A stretch of 12,551 bases of DNA from Methanosarcina sp. (GCA_013330315.1 DUIO01000117.1:3525-16075); one strand, 5' to 3'; counted from the first letter of the stretch, positions 1 through 5,544 are shown. Program-made: numbers and translations. Notes: a model not told the origin generated them from the letters alone.

Positions 1-256
1 TACAATATCAACCGGTGATACTGTCAGATGGACGAACATGGACCCAGCTGACCATACGGTAACAGGTTCCATCTTTGACTCCGATGTGCTGGAAGAAGGA
101 GATACTTACGAGTTCACGTTTACGGAGACGGGAACCTTTGAGTATTATTGCTCGCTCCATCCTGAAATGGAAGGGACCATAATAGTCACGGATGAAGAGA
201 CGGCCGGCAATATGACGGATGATAATAACGATAATGATGACGATATGGATAGTTAA
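1..256 (+). CDS. Cupredoxin (plastocyanin/blue-copper) domain protein, 3' end only
   Basis: The reading frame is open from the left edge (first full codon at base 2) and stops at TAA 254-256, so the N-terminus, any signal peptide and the true start lie outside the window. The visible part begins TISTGDTVRWTNMD and continues to ADHTV, which carries the first copper-ligand histidine. It ends the fold with YYCSLHPEMEG, a C-x2-H-x2-M type 1 copper loop that supplies Cys, His and Met. All four canonical blue-copper ligands are therefore present. The family transfers electrons one at a time through Cu(I)/Cu(II), normally outside the membrane or tethered to it. After the last beta strand (TIIVTD) comes an acidic tail rich in Asp and Asn (DDNNDNDDDMDS), which could be a linker, a partner-docking surface or a halo-style acidic tail. 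The fold and ligands are clear; the redox partner is unknown. Confidence 0.88.
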   Translation, partial: TISTGDTVRWTNMDPADHTVTGSIFDSDVLEEGDTYEFTFTETGTFEYYCSLHPEMEGTIIVTDEETAGNMTDDNNDNDDDMDS

Positions 257-408
257 TTCAATATCGTCTTCATAAAAAATTTAGTCTGGAGAAGCTGTAA
301 ACAATGCAGATTTAAATAATGCAGATGTACAGCTCTTTCCTTTTCTGTTTTCTTAAATTTAACAAAAACTACAGTGTATTTGCTTGAAATACTTTTTAAC
401 AAAATTAC

Positions 409-416
409 TTTTATAT
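409..416 (+). promoter_or_regulatory. Putative archaeal TATA box
   Basis: TTTTATAT, preceded by an A-rich BRE-like stretch (AAAATTAC). An archaeal start of transcription would be expected about 25 bases downstream, near 437, which would give a leader of about 280 bases before the channel gene or a short one before the 451 mini-ORF. Assigned by motif only. Confidence 0.35.
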
Positions 417-421
417 GCTAT

Positions 422-438
422 CTAAAAACTGTTTTTAG
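422..438. repeat. Perfect 17-bp palindrome, possible operator
   Basis: CTAAAAAC-T-GTTTTTAG is two perfect 8-base arms around one central base. It lies 6 bases after the TATA-like box, across the expected transcription start. Archaeal repressors commonly bind at such a site. No matching regulator is visible in the window. Confidence 0.4.
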
Positions 439-494
439 CAAAAATATTACATGCCCTACCTGCTATTTTTTATGAGAATGGGCGAACGCCGCTT

Positions 495-514
495 AAGAGA
501 ATAATGATTCTCTT
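495..514 (+). other. 8-bp perfect stem-loop in the channel leader
   Basis: AAGAGAAT-AATG-ATTCTCTT forms a perfect 8-bp stem with a 4-base loop. No T-tract follows directly, so it is not a classical terminator. It could be an RNA structure in the long leader of the channel gene or a palindromic protein site. Confidence 0.4.
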
Positions 515-720
515 TAATGATTCTGTTTGCCAAAAATATATTACTAGAACTTTTTAGTTGTAAATATTATTTAATTGGAATAGATAGCTGTCGAACTAAA
601 ATAAGTTCATATGAGATATCTTAAATGTCTTTATGCGGTTAGTAATATTCACAGATTTTCTTTCACAATTATGCATATCCTGTTTATTTTTTCCTTATAT
701 GTTAAGATGAGAAGAGGCAT

Positions 721-1482
721 ATGGATAGAGATCGGATTTATCAGGAAAGAATTGAATTACTCTCTCAAATTAATGAGATTTCAGATTTTCCTTTAATCTT
801 GCTGTCGATTATATGGCTGATCCTGATTATTGTTGATTTTGTTTACGGGCTATCCCCGTTTCTACAAACAACGACCAATGTTATATGGGGCATATTCATA
901 GCTGATTTTTTTATTGAGCTTTATATTGCTCCGAAAAAAAAGGTTTATTTAAAGGAAAACTGGCTTGTTGCCCTCTCTTTATTTTTGCCTGCATTCAGGA
1001 TACTGAGTCTATTCCGGGGTCTCAGGGCAATTAAAATTACTGGCTTTATCCGGTCTTTTAATCTCGCCCGAATCCTATCTTCGTTTAACAGAAGCATAAG
1101 GACTGTCAGGAAAGCGGTTAAACGTAGAGGTCTGGAGTATGTCCTGCTCCTTACAGTGCTGGTGACTTTAATAGGGGCAGCAGGGATGTATAACTTTGAA
1201 AGTCCGGGCCTCGGTTCTTATCTGGATGCTTTATGGTGGACAGCCATGATTATGACAACAATAGGGAGCGACTACTGGCCGGAAACTATTGAAGGAAGGG
1301 TCTTAACTTTTTTATTATCTATGTATGCGTTTGCAATCTTCGGATACATAACTGCAGCTCTTGCCAGCCTTCTTGTCGGAAAAGAAAAAGAAACCTCTTC
1401 AAAAGAGGTTATGGAACTGCGTAATGAAATACAGCGGCTTTCCAGTGAAGTCAGTAAAATTTCTGAAAGAGAAAAAAGATAA
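721..1482 (+). CDS. Six-helix voltage-gated-like cation (K+) channel subunit with atypical filter
   Basis: The 253-residue product has the layout of a voltage-gated channel. Hydrophobic helices lie at about 24-44, 53-70 and 81-92. An Arg/Lys-rich S4-like segment follows at about 93-118 (R93, R99, R102, K105, R111, R117), then an outer pore helix at 139-157, a re-entrant pore helix and filter at 168-187, and an inner helix at 194-219. The filter reads TTIGSDYWP (179-187) where K+ channels have TVGYGD, so the second filter glycine and the tyrosine are missing. The C-terminus (226-251) is a short charged heptad-like coiled coil that could drive tetramer assembly. The ATG at 721 follows GAGG at 714-717 with a short 3-base spacing. 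The family moves monovalent cations across the cytoplasmic membrane. I am sure of the fold but not of K+ selectivity. The gene seems to be a lone unit, 464 bp after the cupredoxin gene. Confidence 0.85.
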   Translation: MDRDRIYQERIELLSQINEISDFPLILLSIIWLILIIVDFVYGLSPFLQTTTNVIWGIFIADFFIELYIAPKKKVYLKENWLVALSLFLPAFRILSLFRGLRAIKITGFIRSFNLARILSSFNRSIRTVRKAVKRRGLEYVLLLTVLVTLIGAAGMYNFESPGLGSYLDALWWTAMIMTTIGSDYWPETIEGRVLTFLLSMYAFAIFGYITAALASLLVGKEKETSSKEVMELRNEIQRLSSEVSKISEREKR

Positions 1483-1581
1483 ATTTAAGAGTTTTTTAGC
1501 ATAAAGCTCTCTTGAATAAAGTTCTCCAACAAAATTATTAATTGCCTCTTGCCGTCTCTTTCTTTTTAATTTTCAATGTTC

Positions 1582-1761
1582 TTATTTGGTTCTACAGGGT
1601 GCACCTATCAAGCTTAGCACTGAAAGGGTCTTTGTATCCCGCATCAAGACCTCAAAGAGGTTCAGGAAAAAAGCGAGCAATAATAGGAGTACACCTATAT
1701 AGCCTACTATAACTGAAAATTCAAACGCTATTTTCGTTCTTTCGAGGCTTTGTTTTAGCAC
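1582..1761 (-). CDS. Small single-span membrane protein overlapping the di-heme gene
   Basis: This minus-strand frame of 59 codons plus TAA starts with GTG at 1761 and overlaps the 3' end of the preceding membrane gene by 41 bases in another frame. The product starts MLKQSLERTKIAFEF, continues with a strongly hydrophobic span at about residues 16-36 (SVIVGYIGVLLLLLAFFLNL) and ends in a tail EVLMRDTKTLSVLSLIGAP plus CRTK. A charged N-terminus before one clean helix is typical of small membrane subunits. GAGGG lies 3 bases before the GTG, which is close for a ribosome site. The overlap suggests translational coupling to the di-heme protein, perhaps as an accessory subunit. The alternative is that it is the C-terminal continuation of that protein, cut off by a frameshift. 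I recognise no family; the hydrophobic reading could partly reflect AT-rich codons. Confidence 0.5.
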   Translation of the reverse strand: MLKQSLERTKIAFEFSVIVGYIGVLLLLLAFFLNLFEVLMRDTKTLSVLSLIGAPCRTK

Positions 1762-2227
1762 CTGCCCTCTTATGTATGAATATCCATATTACTACAACTG
1801 CCATTACGAATACTAGCATTCTTATTATATCCAATCTAAAATCGCTGCCTATCAACAGTGCATGTGCCGAGACAAGTAAAAAAGCCAGATAATTGAGGTA
1901 ATGCACATTTTTCCAGTTTTTATATTTTCTTCTGTATAGAGCGATCCCGGCAGCCAGCAGGAAGAGATAAAACGCTGTCCTGCCTCCCAGAGCAAGAAAC
2001 ATCTCTATCGGATAAAATACAGGTAAAAAGATCCTGAAATCCTGCGCTTCAAGGGCAAGGCTTAACGGGTGGATAAGTATTAACAAAACCACGGTTCTTG
2101 CCAGGATATGGTGGGCTTTTAAAAAAGGCAGTCCCGATATTTTTCTCATCTTAGCCAGATATTCCGAGCTGAGTATTGAAAGGAAAACAGTCAGGTAAGC
2201 GAATGTTGCTGCAAACCGAGCTATCAT
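1721..2227 (-). CDS. Ferric-reductase-like (YedZ/FRD-type) di-heme b transmembrane protein
   Basis: This is an integral membrane protein of 168 residues from the ATG at 2227, with five predicted helices at about 4-22, 38-60, 74-98, 106-128 and 133-152. Two helices carry histidines 13 residues apart: H40 (with H39) and H53, and H109 and H122. That is the signature of the ferric-reductase-like transmembrane domain, where two stacked b hemes are held between two helices for electron transfer across the membrane. No FAD/NAD-binding domain is attached, so it resembles stand-alone heme subunits such as MsrQ/YedZ. I chose ATG 2227 because GGAGA lies 10 bases upstream; a TTG at 2254 is the in-frame alternative. 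The frame stays open back to 2414 and would add a hydrophobic helix (IYAVILFIFLFILYIIL) but has no standard start there, which hints at a longer protein or a frameshift. A small membrane ORF overlaps the 3' end. Confidence 0.75.
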   Translation of the reverse strand: MIARFAATFAYLTVFLSILSSEYLAKMRKISGLPFLKAHHILARTVVLLILIHPLSLALEAQDFRIFLPVFYPIEMFLALGGRTAFYLFLLAAGIALYRRKYKNWKNVHYLNYLAFLLVSAHALLIGSDFRLDIIRMLVFVMAVVVIWIFIHKRAGAKTKPRKNENSV

Positions 2228-2340
2228 CCTTAAAGGTTCTCCTGGTTTTTGCAAAATGATGTATAATATAAATAGAAATATAAACAGAATAACTGCATAT
2301 ATTAAGTGAAATTTCTTTTCTGGTCTTTTGTTTCCTGAAG

Positions 2341-2347
2341 TTTTTTT
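2341..2347 (-). other. A7 slippery run linking an upstream ATG frame to the di-heme frame
   Basis: On the minus strand an ATG at 2382 opens a 26-codon frame that reads GCA-AAA-AAA-CTT through the A7 run. A -1 slip on the in-phase heptamer A-AAA-AAA moves translation into the frame that encodes KRPEKKFHLIYAVILFIF and then the di-heme protein. Either programmed slippage or a one-base indel would explain this. The ATG lacks a strong ribosome site. Confidence 0.35.
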
Positions 2348-2975
2348 GCCTGAATCCGTATCCTGACCCCTCCCCTGCTCATTCTGACCTAAAATTGTCC
2401 CCCTTTTAGCAATTCAGTGGTCTTTATCTGAATACTATTCCTAGAAATTCTCTTCTCGCCAAAAATTCGCTATAATAATATTAGTTCTTTTAGTTCTATA
2501 TTCTCATTTCATAATATTTTCATTTTTTCAAAATTTTTACTTCTATGAATGTTTCTACTTCTACCAATGTTTTACTTTAATTGACATTCTCAAATTGGAA
2601 TTAAATTTATTTGTAAAACTGATATAAGACTTTTATTTCTAATGAGAAGGAATATCATTTCATGAAAATTTTCTCTGGTGTGTAATCCGCAAAAATTACT
2701 TCGCGGAAACTTTCTTGTCGAAATTTTTCTCGTAAGATTTCAAGGCTGAATAAATCTAGCCGCATAACCTAAAATTTAGCTTAAAACTCTTTTTCTTACT
2801 TATTTTCTTAAATAAATGCTTATGTAGCTTTCAGTATTGTCTGTACTGTTTAAGATTTTCAGTATTAAGATAAGCAATGCCCTGGTATTAATTAAATATT
2901 TTTTTAGTAGATTATCTATAAAAAATATATTGATTATTATATACTTTAAAATTATATTCGTTCCTAATTTATATT

Positions 2976-2992
2976 TCTATATATATTATATC
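2976..2992 (+). promoter_or_regulatory. TATA-like tract upstream of the secreted repeat protein
   Basis: CTATATATATTATAT lies in this AT-rich stretch. Transcription would be expected to start near 3005-3015, giving a leader of about 210 bases that includes the 3066-3120 stem-loop. Assigned by motif and position only; AT-rich DNA gives many such matches. Confidence 0.35.
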
Positions 2993-3065
2993 CCTGTGTA
3001 ATAATCTCTTGTTGGCTAATTCGTTGATACTTAAAATCACTTTTATCGGTGCACAGGGCGAGGAC

Positions 3066-3120
3066 AGAATTTACCATTCAATCATTGGGTTTCCTCCTCA
3101 AGGATTAACTGGTAAATTTT
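3066..3120 (+). promoter_or_regulatory. Leader stem-loop upstream of the secreted repeat protein
   Basis: AATTTACCA (3068-3076) pairs perfectly with TGGTAAATT (3110-3118); a G-U and an A-U pair extend it to 3066-3120. The 33-base interior contains TCCT-cctca-AGGA, a small inner hairpin whose CCTCCT is complementary to ribosome-binding sequences. It ends 88 bases before the SD of the following gene. It may be a cis-regulatory RNA; it matches no riboswitch class I know. Confidence 0.45.
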
Positions 3121-3223
3121 ATACAGTGTATTTTCCGATGAAAAGAGATCTAAAATCAACGGCCTTAAAACAGTGTCAAAACAAAAATCTTTAATAACGA
3201 AGAAATCTGGGGAGTGTAAACAA

Positions 3224-3577
3224 ATGGTAAAGTTAAGAATGAAAAAGACGCTGGTTATTATGTTAGCGGTCTTTTTCTTAATGGCATCAACAGCTGCATC
3301 AGTAAGTGCATGCTATGACAAAGCCAAGTGTGACTGCAAAGACAATTATGACTCCAAAGCTAAATATGACTGTAAAGAGAAATGTGATTCTAAAATGAAA
3401 TACGACTGTAAGGAAAAATATGATTCTAAGAATAATTATGACTTTAAAGACAAATATGGCTTTAAAGACTATAAGTACGACGACTGTTTTTCCTTTGATT
3501 TCCTGTGGATAATCTTCGGGAACATCTTTGACGACGGAAAATGCTTCTCAGAATTTGGAAAATGCTCCTATAAATAA
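3224..3577 (+). CDS. Small exported Cys/Lys/Asp-repeat protein (possible lipoprotein)
   Basis: The product has 117 residues from the ATG at 3224, which is set by a strong ribosome site GGGGAGTG at 3209-3216. Upstream in-frame starts (3173) lack one. Residues 1-29 are a signal peptide: basic start, hydrophobic core (TLVIMLAVFFLM), then SVSA before C30. V-S-A-C fits a lipobox, so C30 may be lipidated. Residues 31-87 are about five copies of a 12-residue unit of the form YDSKxKYDCKEK, with alternating Asp and Lys and Cys or Tyr at fixed places. The tail is hydrophobic and aromatic (FSFDFLWIIFGNIF) and ends with two more cysteines. Nine cysteines lie at 30, 36, 38, 50, 54, 62, 88, 107 and 114. 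I recognise no family. Metal binding, a disulfide-linked surface coat, or adhesion are guesses. The gene stands alone between long gene-free stretches. Confidence 0.75.
   Translation: MVKLRMKKTLVIMLAVFFLMASTAASVSACYDKAKCDCKDNYDSKAKYDCKEKCDSKMKYDCKEKYDSKNNYDFKDKYGFKDYKYDDCFSFDFLWIIFGNIFDDGKCFSEFGKCSYK
3314..3466 (+). repeat. 36-bp in-frame tandem repeat encoding YDSKxKYDCKEK units
   Basis: Units start at 3314 (33 bp), 3347, 3383, 3419 and 3455 (the last degenerate). The middle three keep the pattern tat/tgt-gay-tcy-aar...tay-gay-tgy-aar. The copies differ mainly at third codon positions, which suggests an old duplication kept for its protein sequence. Confidence 0.75.
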
Positions 3578-3719
3578 TAAAAATGCTACAAAATTTCACA
3601 ATAAAAATACTACTGAATATTAAAATAAATGAGAAGCCTGAGCCGGTTTAAATATACTGTAACGGCGACCTACTAGTAAGGAGTTGTATCATCTGGAAAA
3701 TAGTATATTAACTTCCAGC

Positions 3720-3738
3720 AAAGGTTAGAAACCTTTTT
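3720..3738 (+). terminator. Hairpin with T-run after the secreted repeat protein
   Basis: AAAGGTT-aga-AACCTTT is a 7-bp stem with a 3-base loop whose 3' arm runs into T5. It lies about 140 bases after the stop of the secreted repeat protein and is the first T-tailed stem there. Archaeal termination relies mainly on the T-run, so the stem is only supportive. Confidence 0.45.
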
Positions 3739-3800
3739 AGCGAGATTTTTAAATCTGATAAAAAGAACCTAGCACTGAGAACCTGTTGAGGTATAATAGA

Positions 3801-3827
3801 GAAACTCGGAATAGGGAAACTCGGAAT
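3801..3827. repeat. Short direct repeat
   Basis: GAAACTCGGAAT occurs twice (3801-3812 and 3816-3827) with a 15-base period. It is flanked by AT-rich non-coding DNA. Its function is not evident. Confidence 0.5.
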
Positions 3828-3991
3828 TCCACACTGCCGGCTCTTCTATTCAACTGCACAGGCCTATATGCTAATCAGCAGTCAGTAACTATTAAAAAGG
3901 TCGTCGAATTAGTTTTTTTGCATCTTTTCCTATTATTTTTAACCATTTGGGAGATAGCCCTCTCTAGTTACACTGAGATATGAAGCTATAT

Positions 3992-4016
3992 AAGTCAGGT
4001 TTTTAGCCGACTTTTT
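3992..4016 (+). terminator. Hairpin with T-run, orphan terminator candidate
   Basis: AAGTC pairs with GACTT around an inner GG/CC pair, and the 3' arm ends in T5. No gene lies just upstream on this strand, so it may end a small RNA or be a relic. Confidence 0.4.
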
Positions 4017-4063
4017 CCTACAATTTCAATTACATGGAATTCCGGAGGGTAAAGAATCACATC

Positions 4064-4183
4064 ATGCCTATGTTAATGGGTTTTTTCTCAAGGGCATACG
4101 CTCTATTCAGGATTCTGATCCGCTCCCTATCAGGGAGTTTTTTTATCCAGTCTTGGTTTACTCACTCACTACACTCTCAATAG
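4064..4183 (+). CDS. Possible 39-aa small ORF, doubtful
   Basis: ATG at 4064 opens 39 codons to TAG 4181-4183: MPMLMGFFSRAYALFRILIR and then SLSGSFFIQSWFTHSLHSQ. GGAGGG at 4044-4049 is a good ribosome motif but lies 14 bases upstream, farther than usual. The product is amphipathic and basic, with no recognisable family. The T-tailed hairpin at 4123-4144 lies inside it, which argues against a coding role: either the hairpin or the ORF is likely to be incidental. Confidence 0.2.
   Translation: MPMLMGFFSRAYALFRILIRSLSGSFFIQSWFTHSLHSQ
4123..4144 (+). terminator. Strong intrinsic-terminator-like hairpin
   Basis: CTCCCT-atc-AGGGAG is a perfect 6-bp GC-rich stem with a 3-base loop, followed at once by T7 (4138-4144). 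It is the best terminator shape in the window, yet no recognised gene precedes it on the plus strand for about 550 bases. Confidence 0.55.
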
Positions 4184-4278
4184 TGTTTAATCTGAATAAT
4201 TATTATCCGGAAATTGGAAGTAAATTCCATATCTCTTTTTTTAGACCCGGTTAAAACTTTACGAATAGTTCAAAATTA

Positions 4279-4290
4279 TTTTATATTTAA
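4279..4290 (+). promoter_or_regulatory. Putative TATA box of the rhodanese gene
   Basis: The T/A tract TTTTATATTTAA lies about 60 bases before the TTG start. Transcription from it would start near 4310 and give a leader of about 35 bases that includes the GAGGG ribosome site. Confidence 0.45.
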
Positions 4291-4345
4291 ATAACCTGTT
4301 ATCCCCTGTATTAGTTTTGTTTTAAATGTAAAAGAGGGACTCTGA

Positions 4346-4822
4346 TTGAGCAAGCAAAAGTTAGCATATCTAGCCTTTTTCTTCGTACTTGTGGTAGCAA
4401 TAGCAATTTTTGCTCTGAAGGCTGAAGATAAGCCCGGGGAGATTGAGAATGTGACTGTTGAAGAAGCAAAGAGAATGATAGAAAACGAAGATGTATTTGT
4501 GCTTGATGTCCGCACGCCTTCTGAGTTTAATTCCTCGCATATTGAAGGTGCGACCCTTATTCCGGTAACCAACGCTTTCGGGTCTAATTTGAACAGGGAC
4601 AGTTTGCTCGAAGCCCGCATAAATGAAGTTCCGAGAAATGAAAAAATACTGGTTTACTGCAGATCGGGCCACAGAAGCACTTTAGCAAGCACAATCCTTA
4701 TAGATGCCGGATATTCCAGGGTATATAATATGGAAGGGGGCATTAATGCCTGGATAAACGCCGGATATCCCGTTATAAGTTCGGAAGACAAGGAAATTGA
4801 GAGCTTGCAAATAGAAGCTTAA
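4346..4822 (+). CDS. Membrane-anchored extracytoplasmic rhodanese (sulfurtransferase)
   Basis: The product has 158 residues from a TTG start supported by GAGGG at 4334-4338, seven bases upstream. Residues 6-25 form one hydrophobic anchor preceded by lysines, which places the rest outside the cytoplasm. Residues 35-146 are a single rhodanese domain: NVTVEEAKRMI, then VLDVRTPSEFNSSHIEGA (the DVR and HI-GA motifs), the active loop CRSGHRS with catalytic C105, and the closing GGINAWINAGYPV. Rhodaneses carry sulfur as a Cys persulfide, for example from thiosulfate to a thiol acceptor. The six-residue loop fits the GlpE/PspE-like single-domain sulfurtransferase group. The natural sulfur donor and acceptor are unknown. 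The gene converges with the YjdF-like gene downstream and seems to be transcribed alone. Confidence 0.9.
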   Translation: MSKQKLAYLAFFFVLVVAIAIFALKAEDKPGEIENVTVEEAKRMIENEDVFVLDVRTPSEFNSSHIEGATLIPVTNAFGSNLNRDSLLEARINEVPRNEKILVYCRSGHRSTLASTILIDAGYSRVYNMEGGINAWINAGYPVISSEDKEIESLQIEA

Positions 4823-4875
4823 AGCTCTATATCGTAGCCTATTGATGCCGGTTTATTGCGAAAATATGCCTGAAA

Positions 4876-5544
4876 TCATAGCTCCGGTCGCCCCTTTTTT
4901 TTCTTGAGCTCTGGATGGTCCTCTTTCAGGGTTTCGATTTCCTCCTTTGAAAACATCAATTCAATCATATTTGTTCTCGGATATTTTGCATACAGGTAGC
5001 CTCCTGCAGAAACGATCAAACTTCCCAAGAATACGAAAATCAGATCTATCATCGTATCCGGATGTGGCTGTTGAAGCTCAAATCCGAAAAATGTATCGAG
5101 CAGGTATTCAACTATTTCCCAGATACCTCCGGCAGCCATCGATATGGCAAACGAAAAAAACGCAATCATGAATGAGCTCAGCTGGACGTGAGTTTTTATT
5201 TCTTTTAAGCGGTATATGATTGAGAAACTGATCAAAGCTATGTTAATTCCCATCAATAAGTGCAATAATATGTCCCACCACCATATCTTCTCAAAAAACG
5301 ATTTGAAACTCCCCAGGTACGTTCCAAGAAAAAGGTAAACCAGTACTAGAGTATCAATAAGGCTTGGAAAATCCGCTCTGAAATCTTTACGTATCAGGGC
5401 CGGAGAGAACATAAGAAATAAAGCCAGTACGGATAATGCAAAATCCAGGATATTATTCACAAAATACGAAGCTGCCCCTATAATGCTTATAATGACCAGA
5501 TATGATAGGTATATCCCCACGCGTACCTTATCTTTTCCTTTCAT
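4876..5544 (-). CDS. Integral membrane protein, YjdF/DUF2238-like
   Basis: A 222-residue polytopic protein with about six helices: 11-30, 33-50, 63-80, 90-110, 122-140 and 164-186. It ends in a Lys/Glu-rich cytoplasmic tail (EDHPELKKKKGRPEL). Conserved-looking polar patches sit at or in the membrane: WWWDILLH (88-95), GGIWEIVEYLLD (139-150) and PDTMIDLIFVFLG (162-174). The WEIxEY-LLD and DTMxDL pattern resembles the YjdF family (DUF2238), whose biochemical role is not known; assignment is by motif memory. The ATG at 5544 has no ribosome site, but a TATA-like tract (5561-5574) lies about 20-30 bases upstream, as expected for a leaderless archaeal mRNA. The gene is divergent from the NhaP-type antiporter and convergent with the rhodanese gene. 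Confidence 0.65.
   Translation of the reverse strand: MKGKDKVRVGIYLSYLVIISIIGAASYFVNNILDFALSVLALFLMFSPALIRKDFRADFPSLIDTLVLVYLFLGTYLGSFKSFFEKIWWWDILLHLLMGINIALISFSIIYRLKEIKTHVQLSSFMIAFFSFAISMAAGGIWEIVEYLLDTFFGFELQQPHPDTMIDLIFVFLGSLIVSAGGYLYAKYPRTNMIELMFSKEEIETLKEDHPELKKKKGRPEL

Larger units (their letters stand above)
257..720. other. 464-bp gene-free stretch with promoter-like and hairpin elements
   Basis: I see no convincing gene here. It holds a TATA-like box (409-416), a 17-bp palindrome (422-438), a short 17-codon ORF (451-504, no clear ribosome site) and an 8-bp stem hairpin (495-514). The open frame at 611-796 has no family resemblance and overlaps the channel gene in another frame; I treat it as chance. 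The stretch probably carries the promoter and leader of the channel gene. Confidence 0.5.
2415..3223. other. About 800-bp AT-rich gene-free stretch
   Basis: No supported gene on either strand. The 3009-3194 frame needs a TTG start without a ribosome site, overlaps the next gene's leader and resembles no family. The left part is long A/T runs. The right part carries a TATA-like tract (2976-2992) and a strong stem-loop (3066-3120), both probably serving the secreted protein gene that starts at 3224. Confidence 0.55.
3578..4345. other. 768-bp gene-poor stretch with several terminator-like hairpins
   Basis: No gene with family support is visible. The stretch holds three hairpins followed by T-runs (3720-3738, 3992-4016, 4123-4144), a 12-bp direct repeat GAAACTCGGAAT at 3801-3812 and 3816-3827, a 39-codon ORF (4064-4183), and a TATA-like box before the rhodanese gene. 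The 3786-3983 frame starts with TTG, has no ribosome site and resembles nothing; I leave it out. Repeated T-tailed hairpins without genes suggest small RNAs or remnants of lost genes. Confidence 0.5.

Noticed and set aside
611..796. 61-codon plus-strand frame before the channel
   Set aside because: It overlaps the clear channel gene in another frame, has no ribosome site and shows no family features.
3009..3194. 61-codon frame with TTG start upstream of the repeat protein
   Set aside because: No ribosome site, no recognisable domain, and it runs through the leader stem-loop.
3314..3466. CRISPR-like or intergenic 36-bp repeat
   Set aside because: The repeat is in frame inside a gene with signal peptide and ribosome site, with no spacers between units.
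3744..3757. AGATTT-tt-AAATCT palindrome
   Set aside because: Short and AT-only, easily expected by chance in this composition; no T-run or promoter link.
3786..3983. 65-codon frame with RETRN repeats
   Set aside because: The repeat comes from the 15-bp direct repeat; TTG start without ribosome site and no family resemblance.
4276..4672. Minus-strand frames antisense to the rhodanese gene
   Set aside because: They mirror a gene with a complete active-site motif and carry no domain of their own.
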